A DNA stretch of 64,000 bases, taken from positions 11,532,001 to 11,596,000 of the forward strand of contig CM121341.1 of the NCBI GenBank assembly GCA_051530055.1, given 5' to 3'. The translations under genes and the position numbers were made by a program. Shown piece after piece: positions 37,774 to 48,329 of the stretch (positions within the stretch are counted from its first letter, which is position 1; each line of letters begins with the position of its first letter). The notes under the pieces were generated by a model. It was not told the DNA's origin and did no database searches. It saw nothing but the letters and a program-made list of their open reading frames with translations. This stretch comes from Neoechinorhynchus agilis (Eukaryota; Acanthocephala).

Positions 37774-39823
37774 ATGAATCAAGCGCTTTTCTTATGTTTG
37801 ACATTTTTGCTTGAAGTCTCAAGGATCCAATGCGGCAATATCTTAAATTCGATATCTCAAATTAATGCATCTATTGATTTTTCAAGGGTAAATAAATTGT
37901 TGGATTTTACCCTTCTTTTCTTAACACGTCAAAATAGATTTCCGATGCAAATTCAATGCCAAACAGACAAATTCGAGATATCGGCCAGAATGCGATTGTG
38001 CAAGAAAAAGGAAAATCGCATATCCGGTTTAACGATGAGCTTTATACTGATCAGTGGAATTTGGTTTGTGTTTAATCTCTTTTGTAAAATTCGCTGAAAA
38101 TGAATTAAATAAAGGGCAATGAATACTCGGACGTGATGAACATTCAGGAAGCATGGAGCCATGGTTTAACCGGGAAAGATGTCATCATTTGTATAGTGGA
38201 CGATGGTGTAGATTACCGACATCCGGAACTTAACAGCAGATACGTGAGTATGAGTTGGGCAGATTAGTGATTAGATTTACGGTTTTGGCTACAAACGTAG
38301 AAACCAGAAGCAAGTTACGATTTTAATGAGATTGGCGGTGATAAAGATCCAATCCCTGTTCATACACATAGACAAAATAAGTAAGAGTATATCTTCGATT
38401 TCCAGAAGTCAATTTTGTAATTCAGTCATGGCACGAAATGTGCTGGGATTGCGGTCGCTGAAGCCAATAATGGTATTTGCGGTGTTGGTGTAGCTTACGG
38501 TGCCAGTCTTGCAGGTATATCGTGAATTTTAGTCCAAAACTCGTTATTTTTTCGAAGCAATTCGCTTAATCGACGGACCTCTAAATCCTATAATGGAATC
38601 TCGAGCAATGGCTTATATGAATCAAAAGATTCACATAAAGAGTTCTTCATGGGGACCGACGGATGATGGCGAAACTATGGATAAAATGGATCCAATTGTA
38701 GAGCGTTCCATTGAAATTGGTTGCAAAAAGGCGAGTAATAGTACTTTTGGCTCAATGATTTAATTAAATTCTTTTAGGGTAGGCAAGGGCGAGGAATCCT
38801 TTATGTCTGGGCAGCCGGGAATGGTGGTGATATCGACCATTGTGGAGCTGATGGATATAATGCAAATCCGAATATCTTTAGTATTACGTCCGTGAATCAG
38901 ACGGGTCATCGGGAATATTACACTGAAGCGGGAACGAATATAATAGCAGCAACGTTTGTAGGTCGAGGAGCTACTCACGAAAATGTAAGAACAAAAGTCT
39001 CATCTTAATTCTTGATTTTCAAACATAGAAATACTGTTCGGGTGTTATAACAACTGATATTGACGGTCGATGCGCTGAAAACTTTAAAGGGACATCAGCT
39101 GCGACTCCACTTGCTGCTGGGATCTTCGCTCTTTTATTGGAAGCACAGCCCGAACTCACGTATCGAGATGTCATGCACTTAATCGTGAAAACGGCGAGGA
39201 AGCCCAATAAAAATGATGAATTGTGGTTCAAGAATGCAGCCGGTCATATGGTTCATCGCTATATTGGATTCGGAACTTTGGATGCCGGTGAGATGGTTAA
39301 GCATGGGCGCACTTGGCAACATGTTCCATCGAGAAAACACTGCAATCGATTCGTACCGGTTGATGCTATAAAAAAGTAAGTTCCTTAAATTGTATATTTG
39401 AATACTCATAGATTTGTTAAAAGAACAGAGAACAATACGATTTTCATTCGCTGGAAATTTCGATTGGCAGATTGCGCCATAAAGAAAATTGAACATGCTA
39501 CGTTGCGACTCAGTGTTCAGACGGATTACAGAGGTGGAACTCGAATAGATATCACATCACCATTGGGAACTCCGTCGACTCTGCTGAATTTTAGATGGCT
39601 CGATTTAAATGATGAAGGTACTGATTATAAAATTTCTTCTTTTTAATATCTTTGATCTTTTTGTGATTAAGGAATTAAACAACACCCGTTTACAACCAAT
39701 CGTTGTTGGGGTGAGGATCCAAATGGAGTTTGGACACTTGAGCTCTGGCTGAAAGGAAAACGGGGAAGCTTACCAACTGCTGAGCATCTCGATATAAACG
39801 AATTTATCACGTATGGAACATAA
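37774..39823 (+). CDS. subtilisin-like proprotein convertase, 10 exons, PC2-like
   Basis: Secretory-pathway endoprotease that cleaves precursors at basic sites. Exons: 37774-37887, 37938-38063, 38115-38243, 38301-38380, 38426-38514, 38558-38730, 38778-38984, 39029-39375, 39412-39617, 39672-39823; all junctions keep frame, giving 540 aa. Landmarks: signal peptide ([15 protein letters not shown]); [12 protein letters not shown] before the catalytic domain; Asp109 in [13 protein letters not shown]; His151 in NNHGTKCAG; Asn252 in AAGNGG (oxyanion hole); Ser329 in GTSAATP; P domain from about residue 390 ending ELWLKGKRG. Sequence around SSWGPTDDG and [20 protein letters not shown] is closest to PC2, which however normally has Asp at the oxyanion position. 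The prodomain is short (about 65 aa) and I see no Arg-X-Lys-Arg site before FNDELY. The sixth intron has a GC donor (38731). Confidence 0.9.
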
Positions 39824-40359
39824 GATTAAAACCTCCTATTTAATTAATAAACTTATATTATTTCTCACCGAGAACTTTCAAGTTAGATACAAAACGTCTT
39901 ATCATTTGCTTGAATTTTTCAGTCCTTTAAAATGATATTCGGAGACTAAATCGCCGAATAAAATGTTTCATTTTCTCACATTTTAATAAGTTTTAACAGC
40001 TGTTTCAATGCATTGTTTTTAAATTCCTTTGTATCTATTTAAGAAATTCTTTTTACCGATTAAAGGATAAAGCAGTATTTGAAGTGCAATTTCGACCGAA
40101 GTTTAATGGCCTAATTTGGTTTGTGCAGAAAGTTAATAGTAACTAAATATCGAAATTTCGATCCATAAATACGATTTATGACAAAATTAAACAATACTAT
40201 AGGACACGAAGCTTGATGTTTCTCATAGAAATAAACATTCTGTTGATCAATAAATTCAACCAGAACTTCAAAACATGCATTCTTATTGGTCAATAATACA
40301 TAATTTTAAAAGCCGTTTGCTCACTCCCCATGGTGGATAAGTTCGAGCCATTGCCATAA

Positions 40360-40376
40360 GATGATTATATATTATC
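40360..40376 (+). promoter_or_regulatory. TATA-like box of the Gly/Cys-rich gene
   Basis: GATTATATATTATCAAG lies about 20-30 bases upstream of the start codon region, in a sequence with few other AT runs. A start site would then fall just before the ATG, giving a very short 5' UTR, as is common for highly expressed secreted-protein genes. Inferred only from the motif. Confidence 0.35.
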
Positions 40377-40391
40377 AAGATCCTTCGATCA

Positions 40392-40826
40392 ATGATGATT
40401 CGATTAACTCAAATGCTGTTCATTTGTCTTTGTTCAGTCACTGCTATTCTATGCGCTGCAACATCAGACAAGAAGGAAACTCTTGGTTGCAGTAACACGA
40501 TGGAAAAGCGACAGTTCGGATTATTTGGCCCTGGATATGGGCGTCCTGGATTCGGTGGAGGGTTTGGAGGTGGATTCGGTGGAAGATGTGGTGGTGGTCC
40601 TGGGTATGGAAGACCATGTCCTAAACCATGTTCGCCACCCGTTTGCGTCTGCTGCTTTAGTCCAACGACCACATCAGCGCCCACTCCACCACCACCGCCA
40701 GTTAAACTTTGCTGCTATGTCTGCTGTCCGCCAAAATGTGAACCATCAACAACTTCTCCACCAGCGACCTGTGCTCCGATCTGTTTTCCATGCGGCCGAC
40801 AATGCTACCCGCCTTGTGGGTATTAA
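40392..40826 (+). CDS. secreted Gly/Pro/Cys-rich protein, 144 aa
   Basis: Residues 1-22 (MMIRLTQMLFICLCSVTAIL) form a signal peptide. After a dibasic EKRQ (possible processing site) comes a Gly-rich stretch with PGYGRPGFGGGFGG repeats, followed by Cys/Pro-rich sequence with repeated CC and CPP/CPKP motifs, a Pro run (PPPPP) and a C-terminus CGRQCYPPCGY. Composition fits structural secreted proteins such as cuticle, eggshell or adhesive proteins; no defined domain. AATAAA at about 40,876 gives the likely polyadenylation signal. The gene lies 569 bp after the convertase on the same strand. Confidence 0.75.
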   Translation: MMIRLTQMLFICLCSVTAILCAATSDKKETLGCSNTMEKRQFGLFGPGYGRPGFGGGFGGGFGGRCGGGPGYGRPCPKPCSPPVCVCCFSPTTTSAPTPPPPPVKLCCYVCCPPKCEPSTTSPPATCAPICFPCGRQCYPPCGY

Positions 40827-41062
40827 AGTCCACTTCGATCGTATTAGTATTAGAGTTTAGCTTATTAGTATCTCAATAAACTATCTAGTAGTTATCTTGA
40901 ACATTACCGTGCTTAGTAGACTTAAATTGAAAAAAACACCAGTGATCACATTTTTGCTGATAAAATAGCGACAATTGTCGTCTTCTCGTAAGTTATTGAG
41001 TTTTGCATCCTGGCTCAGCCGGTAGTCTTTTTATGAGATTATTCTTTAGTCATCTGATTTGA

Positions 41063-41199
41063 GTCAGGGAGGCGCTGGTCTGCGCTCAATGCCCAAGGCC
41101 CTACAATTCTGAATTTGTACACCCCCGTCCGGATCCTTAAATACCTCCCAAAGAGGCGGGAGGTCATGGGCACTGAGCGCAGACCAGCGCTTCCCTGAC
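41063..41199. repeat. foldback element, arms about 33 bp
   Basis: GTCAGGGAGGCGCTGGTCTG at 41,063 pairs with CAGACCAGCGCTTCCCTGAC ending at 41,199. Relatives at 34,770-34,810. Just upstream, TGGCTCAGCCGG (41,010) resembles a tRNA A box, but the rest of a tRNA is absent. Confidence 0.75.
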
Positions 41200-41239
41200 C
41201 GAAATCGGTGAACTGTGTCCATAATTCAGCCGTGTATTA

Positions 41240-42100
41240 TTCCAGAGCGGCGGTGTGAATGATTTTACATTGGAGTTTATAATAAGAATCAAAATTTGTA
41301 TTGTTAAATTTAAACCAGTCCAATAACGACTTTATTACAACATCAATAGCCATTATACATGCGAACCCGATCCATTTTTTCGTCCTCTTATGTGCAGATT
41401 TTTTTCGCTGAGATTGCAATTAATCGGTACGAGGCTTCATTCACCTTAATAGCTTAATAATATTATCGACACCGGAAACCGAAGTGCCTCTGACTTACCA
41501 TCTTTCACAACAAATCGCACTGATCACCTAGCAAAGTCATGAAAAAAAGGAGTAGTGGCAATACTGTCTGATCATCACTTGGATTCAAAGATAATATGTA
41601 AAGTGCTGTCAATCAGAATAATCTACTTAACAGCAAAGATGAATTGAAAATGACTGACTAAAATTGTGGGAACCAGAAAGGAAACTTGATGCACAACGAA
41701 CTCTATGAAGCGATCGATGAAATTTTTAAGTAATTTATACAAGCTTATTTCAAAATCGAATCAAAATATTCCTAATATATCCGCAATTCGTAATTAAGTT
41801 CGAAAAAAATGTAAACGATGCTGACATAAAACGTCTAACAACAAATCGTGCACCCAAAAATTTCCTATTTAAATGATGAGCGATGTCGCCCAAGACTGAA
41901 TCTTTAATAGCGAAATTTATGACTGATTATTTCACCACTAAAAAATTCGACGGTCAATTTCGGTCGTTGTAGAGGCATTTACATGCGATCTAACGGGACG
42001 CATCTATGATTCACAGATTCGTTAGATAGAACCAATCACAATTTAATATTTATCAATTTGTCTTTAAATAAAGTTTGTTCTTGTAAATGTTCAGTGGCGG
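41240..42100. other. intergenic, no gene seen
   Basis: AT-rich, no conserved coding block. A 105-codon minus-strand frame at 42,112-42,429, just past the SIN1 stop, is Lys/Leu-rich and unrecognised. Confidence 0.3.
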
Positions 42101-42474
42101 AACGGAGAATGTTAGAAAAAGTTCAAAAATATAAAAGTTGAATTTGTGGTAATTCGATTACTCCCGTAAAACTTATCAACTACAAAATATTGATACAGTT
42201 GCTGATTATTTTCCCCCACTTGTGGTACCTTTAATCTGTCAAAGTTTAATTCATTCTGTTTTTCCATAGACTTATTTTGAAGTTGAGAATATTGCGCAAT
42301 CTTCTTCAAAATTCGTACAATTTTAATATTAAGTTTTAGTGCTAATATTTTATAGAAATGTAAGCGCGTAAAGATTTTTAGGACCCGTACTGTTTTTAAC
42401 GTTTGAAAGTCTTTAGATTTTACATACAATTTTTTGAGCTTTTATATAAGAGTTTCTTAACTTGAACCAATGAT

Positions 42475-43818
42475 TTATAGGTCCTTTATTTCTTCTACAA
42501 ACGATTTCTGACTATCAATGGATATTGTAGCTTTCATCAATATGAGTGACTGGATTTTTTTTCTTTTTCCCAGAACAAAATCGTCCTTTGAATAACATGC
42601 AACATACCGTTCCAATCGATCAAAAGAATCTTCATTTGTTCGAAACGAAAGCATTTGATTTTTGGTATAGACAATAAAGGTGACCATTCCACCTGCTATT
42701 TTTGCGATTTTCATTTTGAATTCATCATCAAGTTTAATAATCTTAGCTGGCTTATTGGCGAACTCCGATTCTTGACTCGATAATCTACTCAACTCTAAGA
42801 ATCCACCATTAAGTTTAAGAAGCGAACTAACCGAAGTTCTGAATGGTTTGAGATGAATAACCCGAATGACATCTTCACTGGTCGAAGCACTGTTAATACT
42901 CATTGAATGCGATCCATGAGAACTCGAAGTACCACTTTTACCGCTATTAATCATTTCCAGATCACTGGTACTTCGATAAATGCAATTTTGGTCATAATGT
43001 CTAGATGAAACATTTGATCTACTGTAGTACCGATTAGTAACACTGATCGTATTCACACTTCGGTCATTGTCGCGATCTCTTAGAACCAGAGAAAGTCTGC
43101 AATTAAGTATCTTATCGACATTTTCATCAAGTAACAAAGGAATTGAATCGTCGCTAATCTTGCAAGTACCGTCAACACTCATCTCATACAACCGAAGTTT
43201 TCTAACAAGCTCTACGGGATCGTCGTCCGGACCGAGGAGAGGTGGTTCGCACTTTTTTAAATCGTAATGAAGACATGCAAGACCGATAACGTCCACGATT
43301 CGCGCCCATGGATGAACCAGGAGGCGAGTAAATGTATTTGATTCGTCGGGTAATTCAATGAATAGCTGCTTTGAATTCCGGACTTGGGGAGAGGCTTCAA
43401 CAATTGCGTATTTGGTAAACGGACTCACTTTATTTTCCTCTATTAGTTTACTCGTCATCGACTTGAGATTTTTTGTATTTTTTTTCTCAACAACTGGTAT
43501 TTCTTTGGGAAATATTCCATCTGATACTTTGATTGCATCAAGATCCTCATCGTTAAGTTCGTCATCATCGGAATCGCTTTGTGCTATGGGTGCAGCTCCA
43601 ATTCGGACTGTTTGACACATAAGACGTTCCTTTCTCTCGATTTGCTTCAATCGGTTGCATATCTTCGTTTTTATGGACTGTGTTCGAATCTCGATCGGCG
43701 GAGAAGGTGAACGCTCGATGCCACTGCAATTAACAATGCTTTGGATAAGCCCGGAGTCGTCCGCCTTGTCGAAAGCTTCTTTAATTTGGGAAAGAATGAG
43801 ATCCCGTCGTTGAATCAT
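42475..43818 (-). CDS. sinh-1: SIN1 / MAPKAP1 homolog (TORC2 subunit)
   Basis: Adaptor that recruits AGC kinase substrates to TOR complex 2. The 447-aa frame has no intron. N-terminal helix ILSQIKEAFDKADDSGL matches the family start (human IRHSF..SDDTGMC). The CRIM domain covers about 131-250, beginning SPFTKYAIVEAS and including VVDVIGLACLHY-like sequence (RIVDVIGLACLHYDL) and an acidic loop GPDDDP. A Ser/Asn-rich linker (255-315) replaces the Ras-binding region, and about 318-420 fits the PH domain (FKMKIAKIAGGMVTFIVYTK, MLSFRTNEDSFDRLERYVAC). Shorter than human SIN1 (522 aa). Start at the first ATG (MIQRRDL). Symbol follows C. elegans. Confidence rests mainly on the CRIM block. Confidence 0.8.
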   Translation of the reverse strand: MIQRRDLILSQIKEAFDKADDSGLIQSIVNCSGIERSPSPPIEIRTQSIKTKICNRLKQIERKERLMCQTVRIGAAPIAQSDSDDDELNDEDLDAIKVSDGIFPKEIPVVEKKNTKNLKSMTSKLIEENKVSPFTKYAIVEASPQVRNSKQLFIELPDESNTFTRLLVHPWARIVDVIGLACLHYDLKKCEPPLLGPDDDPVELVRKLRLYEMSVDGTCKISDDSIPLLLDENVDKILNCRLSLVLRDRDNDRSVNTISVTNRYYSRSNVSSRHYDQNCIYRSTSDLEMINSGKSGTSSSHGSHSMSINSASTSEDVIRVIHLKPFRTSVSSLLKLNGGFLELSRLSSQESEFANKPAKIIKLDDEFKMKIAKIAGGMVTFIVYTKNQMLSFRTNEDSFDRLERYVACYSKDDFVLGKRKKIQSLILMKATISIDSQKSFVEEIKDL

Positions 43819-44040
43819 TACTCGTTTTCGTACACAATGACTGAAACTAGGCAGTCACGCGTTGAGATTTTCAAGTTAAGCATTTGAGATACAGTTACCT
43901 AAAATGTTGTGGCGTGATTTACCTACTCAATCGCGACTCAAAGCGGGTACATGGAAAGAAAAAATTTAACCTTGATAACGGGAGCATGGCGAATTTTTTG
44001 TCTTTATTGTAGAAAGAGCTAATGCGTTGCATAAAAACAA

Positions 44041-44151
44041 TTGAAGTAATTTATTGAATTCGATATTTCGGAATAATCTGTTTGTAAGCTTTTCAAGTGT
44101 GCTTGGAACATGATTGTGCCGAAATCAATCGAATTCAATAAATTATTTCAA
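44041..44151. repeat. inverted repeat, arms about 32 bp
   Basis: TTGAAGTAATTTATTGAATT at 44,041 pairs with AATTCAATAAATTATTTCAA ending at 44,151; the arms continue to CGATATTTCGG / CCGAAATCAATCG. Spacer about 45 bases. Confidence 0.7.
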
Positions 44152-45440
44152 CTTTTACGCCATAAAAAGCATGAACAATAAAATCTTCAAAAATAAAGCT
44201 GATTATAATATGTGTATTTACTGATGAACTTAACAAATAAATACAATTTTACCATATAAAGCTCTAAACGTATAATCCCTTAACAATTTGCATATTGGTT
44301 TAAAACTTATTCCATTTGACATAAAGATTTATAGTGATTTGAAAAACTCAACATTTCGCGTTCATGAATTTTGGATCATTAATCACTAACGCATCGGAGG
44401 ATAACCGTAAAAAATGTTTAACAGGGCCTTCAAAAAAATTTTCTTAATTTTTTCAGCTTTTGTTCAGTTCGGATGCGGCATCGGCTACTTTATGATTATG
44501 TCCGCGGTTGAGGATAAGAAATAAAAAGCGAGATTGGCAATCAAACTAAAATATTAATGGGATGATTTTAGTAAAAAAAGACGAGCTAAGATCCATGAAG
44601 TGTTTGAACATATAATTTCGGCTTCTTAATTAACTAAAATACTCTGCTAGGCGTTGAACTTTCCAAAGACCAATCTACGTTGCATCATGCTTAAAAACGT
44701 AGACAGCGAAAAAACAAGAATTTTCATTGCTTGCTCTTTATAATATGCAAAAATACCGCAACAATATTACAATTTCGTTGATCGAATTGAGCTGCAACCA
44801 TTCACAATGAGTACATTCAAAGTGATCAGGAAATAAAAAAAGTAAATTCACAATTTAGCATTTATTATGAGTGTTTTTATTATTGCCAAAGAAACTTCTA
44901 GCACCGTTTAAATCATTGTTATTTTTTAAAATTAAGTTTGCGGCTCAATATTTTTTAGATTAAAGGTAACCTCGTCTCCTCAGTCATCTAAAAAGGGATT
45001 TTATAATTTATTATTTTGCCCCATATTTCGTCGAACATGTCTGCTTGTCATCGACAAAATATGCCGAGTAAGTCGAAGAGAACCAAAAATCGATAATCAG
45101 AGCAAGTAAAGTTGTTTGATCCGTAATATCACATCAGGAGACGAAGATTTATCCGAATTTCATATGATCAGAAATAGCCTCAACTGCCGTATGCGTGATG
45201 TTCACAGTAGCCATTTAAATAAAATATCTTAAATTTAGGTAACTAGTGGATGTTACTAAGCTCAAATATATAAAGGACGATGTAAACTGATAGCAAAGCA
45301 TCGTGGAAATCAAGTACAAATGGCCCGATATTGACAGATTATTTAGGCGGCTCATAATCCTAAAAAATGGCCTTGTAGAATTCACAATTGCTGGAGTCTA
45401 CCGCACTCTTGCCTCTAGTCCAAAGACCACTACCGGATAT

Positions 45441-45561
45441 TCCCATCCGACCAAAACAGTAATCAAGAACCGCATTCACGGAAACTCTGAACTCGAGTGC
45501 TCATGAGGACTAAAAGGTACATGGGTCCTATCCTTTTTGGATTAAGAAATAAACGTGTTAT
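45441..45561 (+). repeat. eS1 5'-flank repeat (R1), copy 3
   Basis: CCCATCCGACCAAAACAGTA, GAACTCGAGTGCTCATGAGG, TTAAGAAATAAACGTGTTAT: shared with 33,823-33,958 and with the region just upstream of eS1. The end AAACGTGTTATTAT is shared with the eS1 flank but absent from copy 2. Confidence 0.65.
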
Positions 45562-46734
45562 TATCTTCTTTAAGGTATCACGATCTTTGATCCGGTAGGC
45601 AAAGTATATCTTAAACTGGATCTTTTACTCCAAGAATAGCGAGGGAGCTTATCGACAACTAAAACTTCCTAGAAACACTTTCATCTTGGTAGTTCGCCGA
45701 CTTTGTGAAGGCGAATTGATCCAATAATAAATTACCGGCGATTATTCATTCATATACTGCACAACTAATTGCGCAATTTAACATTACGCAATAAAAAGCG
45801 AGTTAAGCTCCGTCTTGATTAGATTGCTTCATAATAATTGATTGACTATAATTGTAAGGATTATAAAACAATCACGACACAAATTATGAATTATTCACTG
45901 CCCTCAAATTTCACCTAGGATAAAACCTCCATTCATACTATTTGTAGTCTCTCAAGCAATACAATTCTTCTTGCTGTATATTCTCAACAAAAATGATCAA
46001 AAGAATCTCGCCCACTTGAACTTATTGGATAAAAAATTTAGAACGGGAAGTGGGGTGTCGATCGCATCTTTTCGGGATTTATTCAATCGAAATACACCGT
46101 TTCATTGTCTTTAAATTATTAAGAAAAACTTTTTTATAAAGCAATTTCTTTTACAAAACGTTTCGACAATCACCCCCGTCCACAAAGAGGAGGCATCGCC
46201 TCCCCTCAACCACACTCGCTGCGTTTCCTCTTTGAATCGCGAGACCAATGTTTTGGCGTAAGAAGGCACCAGCTCTTGTATACCTGCGCTTTTTTCTTGC
46301 TTTTTGCAATTGAACCCATTGCAAACGTCGCTAGGTACTATTTTGTGAAAAATCAAAGTAATATTTAAATAATTTTGAATTTTTTCAGATTTAGTTTGAA
46401 AAGCTTTTGAAATTCATCTCTCTGCCAATAATAATTTTGTTTCTTATGATAATCTCTAATAAGACTATTCACAATATTTATTATTGTCTCAGAAGTCTTT
46501 TTCTACAAAGAATCTTCATTTCCATAATAATTTATCAGATAAAATTTTCTGGCCAATGACAGTAAACGGAAAAATAATCTAGTGCAAAAAAATCAGTAGA
46601 CATGTGCATATAATTGTGGGAACATTCAAACCATTACATCTTGTAGAAAATAATTTCATAAGATTCTAATATATTTCTTTGCGGAAAACGCATTTATTTT
46701 TGTTTAAGTATTTCAATTGGTTAAATTTTTAATT

Positions 46735-46860
46735 TAAGCAAATTAATGAATTTTACCATATTTCAACATGATGAAAACATCCCAGCCAATTAGAGTACGT
46801 CATTAACTAATACCAACATGCAAAAAAATTCCTGGGAGTCTAGAATGGTGATTTGTTACC
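46735..46860 (+). promoter_or_regulatory. upstream module P, copy 1
   Basis: The core CCAGCCAATTAGAGTACGTC, then ATTAACTAATA, GCAAAA, CCTGGGAGTCTAGAATGGTG and ATTTGTTACC, lies 140-260 bases upstream of the first repeat-protein gene. The same module recurs twice upstream of each of the other two copies. It contains homeodomain-like (CAATTAGATTA) and CRE-like (ACGTCA) words. Regulatory role is inferred from position and conservation. Confidence 0.5.
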
Positions 46861-46995
46861 ATAGCTAATTTTAAATTTTGCTCTAAGCAACTTATTGTGT
46901 TTAAAAAAATTCCACGAGAACGACGTAGAAAAAACGCATTTTTTTGTTAATAAATTTTAATTCGCAAAGTTCTTCGCTACTTAAAATTTTTCTAG

Positions 46996-48219
46996 ATGCC
47001 AGGAAACCGATCTCGTTCTAGGAGTTCCAAACGTAAAATCCCAAATGTGAACAAAACTGGAAAGCAAATCAATTTTCCCCGACGAGAGGAGTTTGGTTAT
47101 TACGCTAAATACGACGTTTGGACTGGTAGACGTTCCAAGCTCAATCGAATTGCGACAAATCAACTATCACAAGCAATCAATGGCGCAGATAATATTGGAG
47201 ATAATCGGAAATATATATGGAATAGTTCGAACTGTTACACGGGAATCCGTAATGATCGAGGATTCGATAATAAAAATCAGGATTTAAGAACTCGAAATAA
47301 GAGCAGTCAAGATTCCATGGACAACGAGAAAAAGTCTGATTCATCCAAAATTTGGTATAGCGGTCCCAAAAGAAACTATGATGCTAACAATGATGCATTG
47401 TTCTTCCGAAAAAATAGTAGAGGAAGATTACGCTCCACCTGCAAAGAAGGTGATAAAGAATTCCAAGCATCCCGTTTTTTCAATCATCGGAAAAAATCAA
47501 ATACAAGGTCCTCGATATCTTCACGAAGCAATGTATTGCAATCTAACGAATCAGAGCGGGGCCCGGATTTGGAAGTAAAAGAGCCAGTCGACTGGGGCCA
47601 ACGAATTATTGATGAGTCAAAATCTGATGTTGAGCAGTTTTCATCTGATGCCGGATGCGGCTGGGGTTTAAAAGTAAAAGAGCCCGTCGAATGGGGCCAA
47701 CGCCTAATTGATGAGCCAAAGTCTGATCTCGAGCAGTTTTCATCTGATGCTGGATGCGGCTTAGGCTTAGAAGAACCATGTTTGGATTCACCCTTAATTA
47801 ACGAGTCAAAAACACCAAATATTCGCGGTGCCAATACCCAAATCGGTTTATACAGAAACGAGTTACCCGTGGCAATCGGAAAACGAGAAACCATCAACGA
47901 TATTTCCTTTCTTTCTAGAGCGAATGGCGACCGCAAGAGAAGTCAATATATCGAGAAACCATTGGATTCTACAGGAAAAACTCAGCAGACTGGTTACTTA
48001 GGTCAAGAGGAAAGGAACATGAAAATTTTCCTGGATGATGGTACTGTTCGATCAAAATTCAGATATGATCTGGATAGGGTTCTCTCTAGGATTGGGATGA
48101 CACTCGAGGAGTTCCGAGAATATTTTGGAGACGAAGGACCGGATAATATTTTAAAAGCTGCTGTGCTGGGTTTGCGCAAAATCGAAAGGAAGAGAAATCT
48201 CTATGGCTGTATGTTATAA
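46996..48219 (+). CDS. 33-residue-repeat protein, copy 1 (intact)
   Basis: An intact 407-aa frame with no recognised family. N-terminus MPGNRSRSRSSKRKIP is Arg/Ser-rich and basic, suggesting nuclear or RNA association. A polar, Asn-rich region follows (about 20-190). Then two units of a 33-residue repeat with consensus LKVKEPVEWGQRIIDExxSD then VEQFSxDxGCGWG, and a decayed third (LEEPCLDS). A conserved C-terminal region reads MKIFLDDGTVRSKF, YDLDRVLSRIGMTLEEFREY, FGDEGPDNILKAAVLGLRKI and ends YGCML. No signal peptide or membrane helix. The ATG follows TTTTTCTAG, a splice-acceptor-like sequence. This is the only copy without a frameshift and also the one with fewest repeats. Confidence 0.8.
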   Translation: MPGNRSRSRSSKRKIPNVNKTGKQINFPRREEFGYYAKYDVWTGRRSKLNRIATNQLSQAINGADNIGDNRKYIWNSSNCYTGIRNDRGFDNKNQDLRTRNKSSQDSMDNEKKSDSSKIWYSGPKRNYDANNDALFFRKNSRGRLRSTCKEGDKEFQASRFFNHRKKSNTRSSISSRSNVLQSNESERGPDLEVKEPVDWGQRIIDESKSDVEQFSSDAGCGWGLKVKEPVEWGQRLIDEPKSDLEQFSSDAGCGLGLEEPCLDSPLINESKTPNIRGANTQIGLYRNELPVAIGKRETINDISFLSRANGDRKRSQYIEKPLDSTGKTQQTGYLGQEERNMKIFLDDGTVRSKFRYDLDRVLSRIGMTLEEFREYFGDEGPDNILKAAVLGLRKIERKRNLYGCML

Positions 48220-48329
48220 ATATATAATAAGTGTTTAATTTTATAAATTCTATAAGTTATTTGTAAGGATTTTTCAATTTCCACATTACAAGAAACATCT
48301 CAGGTACTGCAGCAATTTAAGCCAATCTC

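Larger units (their letters stand above)
43830..46730. other. long AT-rich intergenic stretch
   Basis: No supported gene over 2.9 kb apart from a small inverted repeat and an R1 copy, listed separately. A minus-strand frame at 46,111-46,356 (GIQELVPSYAKTLVSRF) is unassigned. The left part would include the SIN1 promoter and the right end the promoter of the repeat-protein array. Confidence 0.35.

Noticed and set aside
40483-40860. 125-codon frame rich in Val and His
   Set aside because: Shadow of the Gly/Cys-rich secreted protein gene.
41010-41070. tRNA-like A box (TGGCTCAGCCGG) and a weak B-box-like sequence, suggesting a tRNA gene or SINE
   Set aside because: No cloverleaf can be drawn and the B-box-like part belongs to the arm of the 41-kb foldback.
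46111-46356. 81-codon minus-strand gene
   Set aside because: No domain, no splice context, no repeat support; likely chance.
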